Positions 1 to 5,640 of a stretch of DNA of 6,146 bases are shown here, piece by piece. Under the pieces are notes generated by a model. That model worked only from the letters and a program-made list of their open reading frames with translations. It was not told the DNA's origin and did no database searches. The stretch is from the NCBI GenBank assembly GCA_016293155.1, contig JAEDEU010000094.1, positions 1 through 6,146 of the forward strand, written 5' to 3'. Source of the stretch: Clostridiaceae bacterium. Lineage in GTDB: Bacteria; Bacillota; Clostridia; Oscillospirales; Butyricicoccaceae. Each line of letters begins with the position of its first letter. Within the stretch, counting starts at the first letter, position 1. The translations under genes were made by a program, and so were the position numbers.

Positions 1-344
1 TCCATGCCGCAGGAGCCGCCGATCAGCACGCAGATGCGCGAGATGCCGCCGCCCGTGATGGCGGTGATGCGGTCGGCAAGTCCCTCGCTGGAGAGCGGCT
101 TGCCCTCGATGCACATGGCGATCACCGCGCTGCCCTGCGGGATTTTCTGGCGGATGGCGTCCGCCTCCTTGGCAAGCGCGGACTGGATGAGCGCAGGGGA
201 GGGATTCTCCGGCAGACGCTGCTCGGTCAGCTCAAGAATCTCTAGCTTACAGTATGCCTTCAGGCGTTTTTCGTATTCGGCGCACGCTTCGCGGTAGAAT
301 TTTTCCTTGAGCTTGCCGACACAGATCAGGCGAACAGAGAGCAT
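1..344 (-). CDS. rlmH: 23S rRNA (pseudouridine-1915-N3)-methyltransferase RlmH, 3' part missing
   Basis: RlmH is a small SPOUT-fold enzyme that uses S-adenosylmethionine to methylate pseudouridine 1915 in helix 69 of 23S rRNA on assembled 70S ribosomes. The visible part begins MLSVRLICVGKLKEKFYREA, the characteristic RlmH N-terminus, continues with AYCKLEILELTEQ, and reaches the glycine-rich IGGSCGM segment at residues 108-114, which matches the family's IGGS-x-G motif at the start of the trefoil-knot cofactor site. About 114 codons are present; the family is usually near 155-160 residues, so roughly the last 45, including most of the knot, lie beyond the left edge. The ATG at 344-342 is preceded by GGAGGA (351-356) at a 6-nt spacing. 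The start overlaps the end of the upstream walJ-like gene by 19 nt, which suggests translational coupling. Identification is firm; only the missing C-terminus is unseen. Confidence 0.93.
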   Translation of the reverse strand, partial: MLSVRLICVGKLKEKFYREACAEYEKRLKAYCKLEILELTEQRLPENPSPALIQSALAKEADAIRQKIPQGSAVIAMCIEGKPLSSEGLADRITAITGGGISRICVLIGGSCGM

Positions 345-1141
345 TGTATATCCTCCTCCGGGGAAATCGAAATGGGACGCTCCATGCGCGCGCGGGGCGC
401 AACGATAACTTCGCAGTCCAGATGGTTCTGCTGCAAAAATCCCTCCGTGGTGCGCAGGGCGGTGAGCGGGGTGTTGTTTTTGTCGCTCAGGTGGGAGAGG
501 ATGAGCCGCTGCGTGCCGTTCATCACGAACTGGGAGGCCGCCGCCGCGCAGTCCTCATTGGAGAGGTGGCCGCGCGTGCCGCGGATGCGCTCCTTGAGGT
601 GCCACGGATACGGGCCGTCGCGCAGCATATCCACATCGTGGTTGGATTCCAGCACGATGGTCGCGCAGCCGAGCAGACGGTCGCGGATGGTGCTGGGCAG
701 ATAGCCGAGGTCGGTTGCATAGCCCAGGCTGGTTCCGCCGCCGTCGATGCGGTAGCAGACCGGCTCCGCCGCGTCATGCGGGCTGGGAATGGACTGCACG
801 CCCAGCGAGCCGATGGAAAACCGCTCGCCGCCGCCGAACGGCTTTAGGTTCTTTTCTGCGGCGGGCAGCTTTTGCAGAATCGCCGCCGCCGTGCCGAAGG
901 TCGCATGAATCGGGATGTCACTTTTCTTGAGCATTGTGCCGAGTGCCTTGATGTGGTCGGTGTGCTCGTGCGTGAGCAGGACAGCGGACAGGTCGGAAAA
1001 GGTCAGCCCGACCGCGCTCAGACCCTGATTGATCGCGCGGAAGGAAATGCCCGCGTCGATGAGCACCGCCGTGCCGCCCGCGCTCCAGACCGCGCAGTTG
1101 CCGGAGGAGCCGGACGCGAGAGAATAGTAAAAGTTTTGCAT
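326..1141 (-). CDS. walJ: WalJ/YycJ-like metallo-beta-lactamase-fold hydrolase
   Basis: This 271-residue protein belongs to the metallo-beta-lactamase fold family whose Bacillus and Staphylococcus member (YycJ/WalJ) is encoded with the WalRK cell-wall regulators. The metal site is complete: HEHTDH at residues 58-63 (H58, H60, D62, H63), H122 in SPHD, D144 in ATDLG, and H217 in LSHLSDKNN. The segments ESNHD (165-169) and RGHLSN (190-195) are also typical of this subfamily. Length agrees with known members at about 265 residues. There is no signal peptide or membrane segment, so it should be cytoplasmic. The ATG at 1141-1139 follows GGAG at about 6 nt. The biochemical substrate of the family is not settled; an exonuclease or nucleic-acid role has been proposed. 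The gene overlaps rlmH, a pairing conserved near the wal operon of many Firmicutes, but the preceding gene here is murA and not walI. No clear promoter was seen in the 107-nt gap upstream. Confidence 0.9.
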   Translation of the reverse strand: MQNFYYSLASGSSGNCAVWSAGGTAVLIDAGISFRAINQGLSAVGLTFSDLSAVLLTHEHTDHIKALGTMLKKSDIPIHATFGTAAAILQKLPAAEKNLKPFGGGERFSIGSLGVQSIPSPHDAAEPVCYRIDGGGTSLGYATDLGYLPSTIRDRLLGCATIVLESNHDVDMLRDGPYPWHLKERIRGTRGHLSNEDCAAAASQFVMNGTQRLILSHLSDKNNTPLTALRTTEGFLQQNHLDCEVIVAPRARMERPISISPEEDIQCSLFA

Positions 1142-1205
1142 AGTGTTCTCCAGTGTTGGGGGGAAAGTTAGCCGGAATGCATCCGTGCTTTGATTCAGAC
1201 AGTCA

Positions 1206-1230
1206 AGAAGCCGCCTTTTCGGCGGCTTCT
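1206..1230 (-). terminator. Hairpin terminator after murA
   Basis: A perfect 10-bp inverted repeat (1206-1215 with 1221-1230) encloses a 5-nt loop, read GAAAA on the minus strand, and starts 18 nt after the murA stop codon. The stem is GC-rich toward the loop (GCCGCC/GGCGGC). The following minus-strand sequence, CTTGACTGTCTG, is only moderately T-rich, so termination may be incomplete and some read-through into the walJ-rlmH pair is possible. Confidence 0.7.
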
Positions 1231-1248
1231 GTTGATTGCGAAAAAGAA

Positions 1249-2550
1249 TTATGCTTCGTTGTCCAGCTCGCCGAGATCCTCTCCGATGCAGGAGATGTCG
1301 GCGCCCAGTCCGCGGAATTTTTCGACCAGATTCTCATAACCGCGCTCGATAAAGCCGATTTTGGAGACCGTGGTCGTGCCGTTTGCGGCGAGTCCTGCGA
1401 CGATCATCGCAGCGCCGGCGCGCAGGTCGTGCGCGATGACATCCGCACCGTTCAGCTCGGGCACACCAAAAATGGTTGCGGTTTCGCCGTTGACCGAAAC
1501 GTGCGCGCCAAAGCGGAGCAGCTCATCGGTGTACTTGAAGCGGTTCGCCCATACGCCCTCCGTAATTCGGCTCTGTCCGTCCGCGAGACATAGCACAGCC
1601 GCCATCTGGGGGTGCATGTCGGTCGGGAAGCCCGGATACGGGAGCGTTTTGATGTTGGTCTTGTGAATGCGCTCGGACGGGTCGCGGCGGACGATAACCG
1701 AATCGTCATAATTCTCCACCGTGACGTTCATCTCGCTGAGCTTTGCGGAGATGCAGTCCAGATGCTTCGGAATGACATTTTTGATGGTGATCTCACCGCC
1801 GCAGGCCGCGACAGCGGTCATGTATGTGCCCGCCTCGATCTGATCGGGCACCACGCTGTAGGTGCCGCCGTGCAGGCGCTCCACGCCGCGGATGGTGATG
1901 GTATCCGTGCCGGCGTGGCGGATATCCGCGCCCATCGAGTTGAGGAAGTTTGCCAGATCGACGATATGCGGCTCCTTGGCAGCATTTTCGATGACGGTCT
2001 TGCCCTCGGCGAATACGGCGGCCATCATGATGTTCATGGTAGCGCCGACGGAAACGACATCAAAGTAGATGTTTGCGCCGTGCAGCCCGTTCGGTGCGTG
2101 TGCAACGATAAATTCATTGCTCATGTGAACCGAGGCGCCGAGCGCTTCAAAGCCCTTGATGTGCTGATCCACCGGGCGGATTCCGCCAAAATTACATCCG
2201 CCGGGCATGGCGACGCGCGCACGGCCGTAGCGTCCGAGCATGGCGCCGATGAAGTAATAGGAGGCGCGCAGACGCTGCATCAGCGGAGCATACTCCGCCT
2301 CGCGGTCAAAGCTCACGCCGGGATTTTCCGTGCGGTAGGTGGTTGCATCCTCGCGCACCACGCGGATGCCCATTTTTTCCAAAATTTCAAACTGAATGTG
2401 TACATCAGCAATGTCCGGGACATTTTCCAGAACACACGGCCCGTCCACCATCAGCACTGCGGGAACAATCGCAACCGCAGCGTTTTTTGCTCCGCCGATG
2501 GTCACCTCGCCGTGCAGCGGCTTTCCGCCGTTGATTACATATTTCTTCAA
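1249..2550 (-). CDS. murA: UDP-N-acetylglucosamine 1-carboxyvinyltransferase MurA
   Basis: MurA transfers enolpyruvate from phosphoenolpyruvate to the 3'-hydroxyl of UDP-GlcNAc, the first committed step of peptidoglycan synthesis, in the cytoplasm; it is the fosfomycin target. With the start chosen here it is 433 residues, normal for the family. Seen in the sequence: K22-N23 in GGAKNAA, the catalytic-loop cysteine C119 in PGGCNFGG, R125 in IRPVDQH, D311 in YPGFPTDM (the position of the E. coli general base D305), R377 in DLRAGA and R403 in ERGYE. The cysteine means a fosfomycin-sensitive type is expected. I chose the TTG at 2550-2548 because it gives the family N-terminus MKKYVINGGK and has AAGGAG 10 nt upstream; the longer GTG start at 2571 would place that Shine-Dalgarno site inside the gene. 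Compared with E. coli, one extra residue lies between the catalytic cysteine and the arginine. Whether it is the MurAA or MurAB (MurZ) paralogue cannot be told from one copy. Confidence 0.96.
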   Translation of the reverse strand: MKKYVINGGKPLHGEVTIGGAKNAAVAIVPAVLMVDGPCVLENVPDIADVHIQFEILEKMGIRVVREDATTYRTENPGVSFDREAEYAPLMQRLRASYYFIGAMLGRYGRARVAMPGGCNFGGIRPVDQHIKGFEALGASVHMSNEFIVAHAPNGLHGANIYFDVVSVGATMNIMMAAVFAEGKTVIENAAKEPHIVDLANFLNSMGADIRHAGTDTITIRGVERLHGGTYSVVPDQIEAGTYMTAVAACGGEITIKNVIPKHLDCISAKLSEMNVTVENYDDSVIVRRDPSERIHKTNIKTLPYPGFPTDMHPQMAAVLCLADGQSRITEGVWANRFKYTDELLRFGAHVSVNGETATIFGVPELNGADVIAHDLRAGAAMIVAGLAANGTTTVSKIGFIERGYENLVEKFRGLGADISCIGEDLGELDNEA

Positions 2551-2671
2551 ACCAAATCTTCTCCTTAACACATCCGTGCGGGACGGAGCTGCTTCAATCG
2601 TCTATTTCCCAGTTCAACGCGGCCGGACGCCGCTCATATGAAAGCCCGCAGACTCCCGCAGGTATACATAC
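2551..2671 (-). other. Structured murA leader
   Basis: The transcript upstream of murA would carry tandem TGCGGG motifs (2655-2660 and 2645-2650 on the minus strand). Both are complementary to CCCGCA at 2577-2582, and the first pairs over 7 bp (2654-2660 with 2577-2583). The same bases also sit in a local 5-bp hairpin, 2573-2577 with 2583-2587, a few nucleotides upstream of the ribosome binding site. A separate hairpin, GCGGC/GCCGC, lies at 2619-2633. No known riboswitch was recognised. The pairings are seen; any regulatory role is inference. Confidence 0.35.
2561..2566 (-). promoter_or_regulatory. Shine-Dalgarno site that fixes the murA TTG start
   Basis: AAGGAG on the minus strand ends 10 nt before the TTG codon at 2550. 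The same kind of site is 10 nt from the Nudix start and 11 nt from the amylase start, so this spacing is consistent in the window. The site falls within codons 2-4 of the longer GTG-initiated frame, which argues against that start. Confidence 0.8.
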
Positions 2672-2700
2672 ATTATACTATCATAAATAGCTTGAAAAGG
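2672..2700 (-). promoter_or_regulatory. Candidate murA promoter
   Basis: A perfect -10 hexamer TATAAT lies at 2672-2677 on the minus strand, in the only strongly AT-rich stretch upstream of murA. The -35 is weak: TTTTCA sits 15 nt upstream, while TTGCCT is 20 nt away, or 17 nt from an overlapping weaker -10, TAGTAT. A start near 2665 would give a leader of about 115 nt. The position between the Nudix terminator and murA makes a promoter here likely, but the exact elements are uncertain. Confidence 0.5.
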
Positions 2701-2795
2701 CAATTATTATTTCAATTACAATTGCGTAACAACGGGTTTTGAGATATTTATTGCATTTTTTTTGGCAAAAAAGAAAAAAGGAGGGGAGAAGAAAC

Positions 2796-2841
2796 AAAAA
2801 AAGAAGTAATCTGTCTCATTTGCACTGCGGCAGATTACTTC
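2796..2841 (-). terminator. Strong intrinsic terminator after the Nudix gene
   Basis: An 11-bp perfect stem (2803-2813 with 2831-2841, arm AAGTAATCTG plus a closing G-C pair) has a 17-nt loop and is followed on the minus strand by seven uninterrupted Ts (2802-2796). It starts 26 nt after the Nudix stop codon. This is the clearest terminator in the window and separates the amylase/Nudix side from murA. Confidence 0.87.
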
Positions 2842-2867
2842 ACAGAAAACTGACAGGAAGCAGACGG

Positions 2868-3410
2868 TTAATCCGCCAGACCCATCATCAGGATCTTGCC
2901 GACGGCAGCGACCGTCTTGGCGTCCTTGATTTCGCCCGCGACAATGCGTGCCTTCAGCTCGCTCAGCGGCATTTTGACGACCTCGACAAACTCATCCTCA
3001 TCCGGATGGGTTTCGCCCTGCGTCAGACCCTTTGCGCAGTACAGATGCAGACGCTCGTCCATAAAGCCCGGAGAAGGCCAGATCTCGCCGAGATAGATCA
3101 TTGTTTCCGGAATCAGTCCGGTTTCCTCCGCCAGCTCGCGGATGCCGCAGGCGAGGTGCCCCTCCGGACCTTGATCCATTTTTCCGGCGGGGATTTCCAG
3201 AATCACCTCGCCATAGGGATAGCGGTACTGACGCACCAGTGTCACATTGCCGTCCGCGTCCAGCGGGAGGATGCCCACGCCGCCCGGATGCTCGCAGACC
3301 TCGCGCGTGCACGGCTTGCCGTTGGGCAGAGTTGCCTGATCCACGCGCACGGTCATGATATGACCGTGGAAGATATATTCCTGTGATACCGTCTTTTCAA
3401 CAAAATCCAT
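2868..3410 (-). CDS. nudF: Nudix hydrolase, ADP-ribose pyrophosphatase type
   Basis: This 180-residue cytoplasmic protein should cleave ADP-ribose (or a related nucleoside diphosphate sugar) to AMP and ribose 5-phosphate, a clean-up and recycling reaction. The Nudix box runs from G76 to L99 and contains E83 and the metal-binding core RELAEETGL (91-99). It is followed by P114 in SPGFMDE, 16 residues after G98, a position typical of ADP-ribose pyrophosphatases. An N-terminal beta-sheet segment (VRVDQATLPNGK, 21-32), VRQYRYP (59-65) and a C-terminal helix complete the usual architecture. Length is normal for the family. I start at the ATG at 3410-3408 because AAAGGA lies 10 nt upstream; a longer frame from 3437 adds nine residues and lacks a ribosome binding site. 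The box has one extra residue before E83 compared with the canonical spacing. No promoter was recognised in the 108-nt gap upstream, so co-transcription with the amylase gene is possible. Substrate specificity is inferred. Confidence 0.9.
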   Translation of the reverse strand: MDFVEKTVSQEYIFHGHIMTVRVDQATLPNGKPCTREVCEHPGGVGILPLDADGNVTLVRQYRYPYGEVILEIPAGKMDQGPEGHLACGIRELAEETGLIPETMIYLGEIWPSPGFMDERLHLYCAKGLTQGETHPDEDEFVEVVKMPLSELKARIVAGEIKDAKTVAAVGKILMMGLAD

Positions 3411-3420
3411 GGTAATTCGT

Positions 3421-3426
3421 TCCTTT
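3421..3426 (-). promoter_or_regulatory. Shine-Dalgarno site of the Nudix gene
   Basis: AAAGGA on the minus strand lies 10 nt before the ATG at 3410 and decides in favour of that start over the upstream ATG at 3437, which has no such site. Confidence 0.7.
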
Positions 3427-3432
3427 CCGTGC

Positions 3433-3455
3433 GGCATTTTGATGCCTGTATTTTT
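3433..3455 (+). other. Small hairpin followed by a T run on the plus strand
   Basis: GGCAT (3433-3437) pairs with ATGCC (3442-3446) around a 4-nt loop, and plus-strand TGTATTTTT follows. On the minus strand the same hairpin lies 6 nt upstream of the Nudix ribosome binding site. A 5-bp stem is weak as a terminator; it could also be chance. Confidence 0.3.
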
Positions 3456-3456
3456 C

Positions 3457-3506
3457 AGAGAAGGGTGCGCCGTCAGGCACCGCTTCTCTTTTCTTTCTTA
3501 TTTTTT
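3457..3506 (+). terminator. Terminator-like hairpin facing the plus strand, downstream of the amylase gene
   Basis: A 12-bp stem with one bulged G at 3482 (3457-3468 with 3477-3489) and an 8-nt loop is followed in the plus direction by a long T-rich run ending in six Ts (3501-3506). In the minus direction, in which the genes are read, the hairpin lies 30 nt after the amylase stop, is preceded by an A-rich run and is followed by GAAAAATACAG, so it lacks a U tract there. It may act weakly on the amylase transcript, but by sequence it is a better terminator for antisense transcription. Confidence 0.55.
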
Positions 3507-3518
3507 ACTGCGGCACAG

Positions 3519-5411
3519 TCATGCGCCGCCTTTGCCTCCTAATAGCAGTACGCTCAGCGGGGGGATGGTGAGCGACAGGCTGCCGCTGCTGTCGTACTGT
3601 CTGCCGGTCATGAGATCGACGGCGTCCTCCAGCTCAAGCGTGATGCCCAGTGCGGCTTCGTCGCTGCGGTTGACCGCGACAATGACGCAGTCCTCACCGA
3701 GACGGCGCTCGTAGACGAGCAGCGTGCCCTCCGCCTGCAAAAAGCGCAGCTCGCCGCGCTTGATGACCTCGGAGGAACTGCGCACCGCACCCAGACGGCG
3801 GTAGTGCGCCAGAAGCTCCTGATCCTCCTCGCCCCAGGGATAGGTGCGGCGGTTGAACGGATCCTCGAAGCCCTGCATACCGACCTCATCGCCGTAGTAG
3901 ATGCACGGCGTGCCCGGCATGGTGAACTGAATGGTGGAGGCGATGCGCAGCTTGCATTTTGCCAGCCGGAGCGCGTCGCCGGAAAGCCGATGCTGTGCGC
4001 GGTAATCGCGGCTCTGCTGCCAGTCCTGCGCGGTTGCGCCGTAGACCGTGAGCGCACGTGCGGTGTCGTGCGTGCCGATGATGTTCATGAGGTTGTAAAA
4101 AATCTCGCGCGGATAGTTTTCGCGGATGACCTCGATGCTTTCCTCAAAATCCTCCGCGCTGCCGCCGGCGAGGAATGCCGCCAGACTGTCGCTGAGCGGG
4201 TAGTTCATCACGCTGTCCAGCTCGCCGCCCTGAAAATACCGGCGGCGCACGCCGTAGCTGATTTTGTTGGAGGCATCCTCCCAGACCTCGCCGAGCACCA
4301 TGGCATCCGGACGGACGGATTTTGCGGCGGCGTTGATGTGGCGGATGAATTCATCCGGCAGCTCGTCTGCGACATCCAGCCGCCATGCGGAGGCGCCCAG
4401 CCGCAGCCAGTGCTTGACCACGGAGTCCTCGCCGTCGGTGATGTAGCTCAGATAATCCGGATGCATTTCGTTGACCTCGGGGAGCGTATAAATGCCCCAC
4501 CAGGATTCGTATTCATTCGGCCAGTTTTTCCAGTGATACCAGTGATAGTATCTGGAATCGCGCGACTGATGCGCGCCGACCGAGTCCGGATAGTAATTTT
4601 TAGCGTTGAAGTAGCGGCTGTCGTTGCCGGTATGGCTGAATACGCCGTCCAGCATGATGCGGATGCCCTGCTCCCGCGCCGCAGTGCACAGGCGCTCGAA
4701 GTCCTCCAGCGTGCCAAGCATCGGGTCGGGCATCATGTAGTCGCCCGTGTCGTAGCGGTGATTGGAGGACGCCTCGAAGATCGGATTGAAGTAGATCGTC
4801 GTCACGCCAAGGCTTTTGAGATAGGGCAGCTTTTCGCGGATGCCGTCAAAATTGCCGCCGAAGAAGTCGTTGTTTTTGATTTCGCCGCGGCTGTCCGGAC
4901 GGTATTCCGGGCAGTCGTTCCAGTTTTCGTGAATGACGCGGTGATTGCGGCAGTGCTCCGCAGTCGGGAGCTTGGAGCGCGCAAAGCGGTCGGGAAAGAT
5001 GTTATAAGTAATGCCCTCGCCGAACCAGGTCGGGATGGTATAGGAGGAGTCGGTCACGGTCAGCTGGAAATAGCTCTGAATCTGATCGCAGAGCTGACCG
5101 ATGCCGCCGCGTCCGCGCCCGATCCAGCGGGTGCCCTGAATGCTCTGGATGCAGAAGCTGTACCAGTACAGACCGGGTGCTTCCGGTTCAAAGGTCACGC
5201 GGTAAAGATCCTCTGCGTGCTCACAGTCCAGTCCGACCCATTCCAGCGGGAGGACGCGATCCTCCTGCTCATCGGCGTGAATATACAGCTGCGCACCGGT
5301 AACGCCCAGCGTACGCGGCGGATAGATCGTCATAGTGACCGGCGAGCCGGAGCGGCATGCGCCGTAGGGCTGCTTGCATTCAGCCAGTCTCGATCCGTAA
5401 ATGATACCCAT
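3519..5411 (-). CDS. Cytoplasmic GH13 alpha-glucan hydrolase (neopullulanase/cyclomaltodextrinase-like)
   Basis: This 630-residue glycoside hydrolase family 13 enzyme should cut alpha-1,4 (and perhaps alpha-1,6) bonds in maltodextrins or cyclodextrins. Residues 1 to about 120 form a beta-rich N-terminal domain like the CBM34-type module of neopullulanases. The catalytic barrel starts at about 131 (GEGITYNIFPDRFARS). Conserved GH13 regions are intact: I, DGVFSHTG with D255; II, AWRLDVADE with the nucleophile D346; III, LGEVWED with the acid/base E375; IV, IIGTHDTAR with H448 and D449; plus LPEVN (310-314) and MPGTPCIYYGDEVGMQG (498-514). A C-terminal beta domain follows from about 545. There is no signal peptide, so it acts on sugars already imported. 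The ATG at 5411 has AAGGAG 11 nt upstream. It has its own strong promoter. N-terminal domain plus FFGGNFDGI suggest GH13_20 or GH13_39; the exact subfamily and substrate cannot be fixed by eye. Confidence 0.9.
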   Translation of the reverse strand: MGIIYGSRLAECKQPYGACRSGSPVTMTIYPPRTLGVTGAQLYIHADEQEDRVLPLEWVGLDCEHAEDLYRVTFEPEAPGLYWYSFCIQSIQGTRWIGRGRGGIGQLCDQIQSYFQLTVTDSSYTIPTWFGEGITYNIFPDRFARSKLPTAEHCRNHRVIHENWNDCPEYRPDSRGEIKNNDFFGGNFDGIREKLPYLKSLGVTTIYFNPIFEASSNHRYDTGDYMMPDPMLGTLEDFERLCTAAREQGIRIMLDGVFSHTGNDSRYFNAKNYYPDSVGAHQSRDSRYYHWYHWKNWPNEYESWWGIYTLPEVNEMHPDYLSYITDGEDSVVKHWLRLGASAWRLDVADELPDEFIRHINAAAKSVRPDAMVLGEVWEDASNKISYGVRRRYFQGGELDSVMNYPLSDSLAAFLAGGSAEDFEESIEVIRENYPREIFYNLMNIIGTHDTARALTVYGATAQDWQQSRDYRAQHRLSGDALRLAKCKLRIASTIQFTMPGTPCIYYGDEVGMQGFEDPFNRRTYPWGEEDQELLAHYRRLGAVRSSSEVIKRGELRFLQAEGTLLVYERRLGEDCVIVAVNRSDEAALGITLELEDAVDLMTGRQYDSSGSLSLTIPPLSVLLLGGKGGA

Positions 5412-5518
5412 ATCGTCGGATTCTCCTTCAAAATCAAACTGCTTCCCACAGAGCCGCAGGGAGAAGGAAGCGGCCCTGTATGCCGCCCTGCGGAATGCGG
5501 CAGGGTCTTTGTGAAGCT
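5412..5518 (-). other. Structured 5' leader of the amylase gene
   Basis: From the predicted start near 5518 the leader folds into competing stems. CCCTGC (5500-5505) can pair with GCAGGG (5486-5491); overlapping bases can instead form TGCCGC/GCGGCA (5481-5486 with 5497-5502), extended by CCC/GGG (5474-5476 with 5503-5505). A second CCCTGC (5456-5461) can capture the same GCAGGG. A further hairpin, GCTTCC/GGAAGC (5441-5446 with 5466-5471), lies just before the ribosome binding site. No run of Us follows, so it is not an obvious attenuator. The pairings are seen; control of expression is inference. Confidence 0.4.
5423..5428 (-). promoter_or_regulatory. Shine-Dalgarno site of the amylase gene
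   Basis: AAGGAG on the minus strand lies 11 nt before the ATG at 5411. It supports the full-length start over the internal Met27. Confidence 0.75.
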
Positions 5519-5524
5519 ATAATA

Positions 5525-5553
5525 AGTATATTCGTTTTATATGGGTTTGTCAA
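5525..5553 (-). promoter_or_regulatory. Near-consensus sigma-A promoter of the amylase gene
   Basis: TTGACA (5548-5553) and TATACT (5525-5530) are separated by exactly 17 nt on the minus strand, in an AT-rich stretch. Initiation is expected near 5517-5518, giving a leader of about 107 nt. With 6/6 and 5/6 matches it is the best promoter in the window. So strong a core promoter on a sugar-utilisation gene suggests either constitutive expression or control by a repressor or by the leader; no clear cre-like operator was recognised. Confidence 0.87.
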
Positions 5554-5640
5554 AAAGATTTCAGTCGAATAAAGAATAGGAAATTTATACCAGAAACGGC
5601 GCGAAATATCCGCAGTTTTGCGCATAAATACCTGTTTGCG

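Larger units (their letters stand above)
2551..2867. other. 317-nt intergenic region between the Nudix gene and murA
   Basis: No coding sequence is supported here. Read in the direction of transcription, it holds the Nudix terminator (2796-2841), an AT-rich block (about 2665-2795) with the candidate murA promoter, and the GC-rich murA leader. The AT-rich block includes a plus-strand purine tract: 28 uninterrupted purines at 2767-2794, one C at 2795, then 11 more purines to 2806. It also includes a short inverted repeat TTAC/GTAA at 2716-2729. Its composition contrasts sharply with the flanking genes. Confidence 0.7.

Noticed and set aside
1142..1206. Possible walJ promoter with -35-like TTGACT just after the murA terminator
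   Set aside because: At 16-18 nt spacing the -10 position reads GATGCA or similar, far from consensus, so a promoter cannot be supported from sequence alone.
1612..2568. 318-codon open frame on the plus strand opposite murA
   Set aside because: Antisense shadow of a complete murA; histidine- and alanine-rich low-information translation with no motif and no convincing ribosome binding site.
2739..3386. 215-codon open frame on the plus strand over the Nudix gene
   Set aside because: Its first part is the AT-rich intergenic region and the terminator, and the rest is antisense to the Nudix gene; no domain is recognisable.
3804..5522. 572-codon open frame on the plus strand opposite the amylase gene
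   Set aside because: It is antisense to a gene with all GH13 motifs intact; the translation is valine/alanine-rich without recognisable domains, as expected for the complement of a GC-rich gene. It also reads through the amylase promoter.
5434..5625. 63-codon minus-strand frame in the amylase upstream region
   Set aside because: It spans the promoter and leader hairpins, would begin upstream of the predicted transcript start, and shows no family resemblance.
5554..5640. Possible terminator after the DUF1836 gene
   Set aside because: Only short GCGC-type repeats are present and no stem is followed by a T run on the minus strand.
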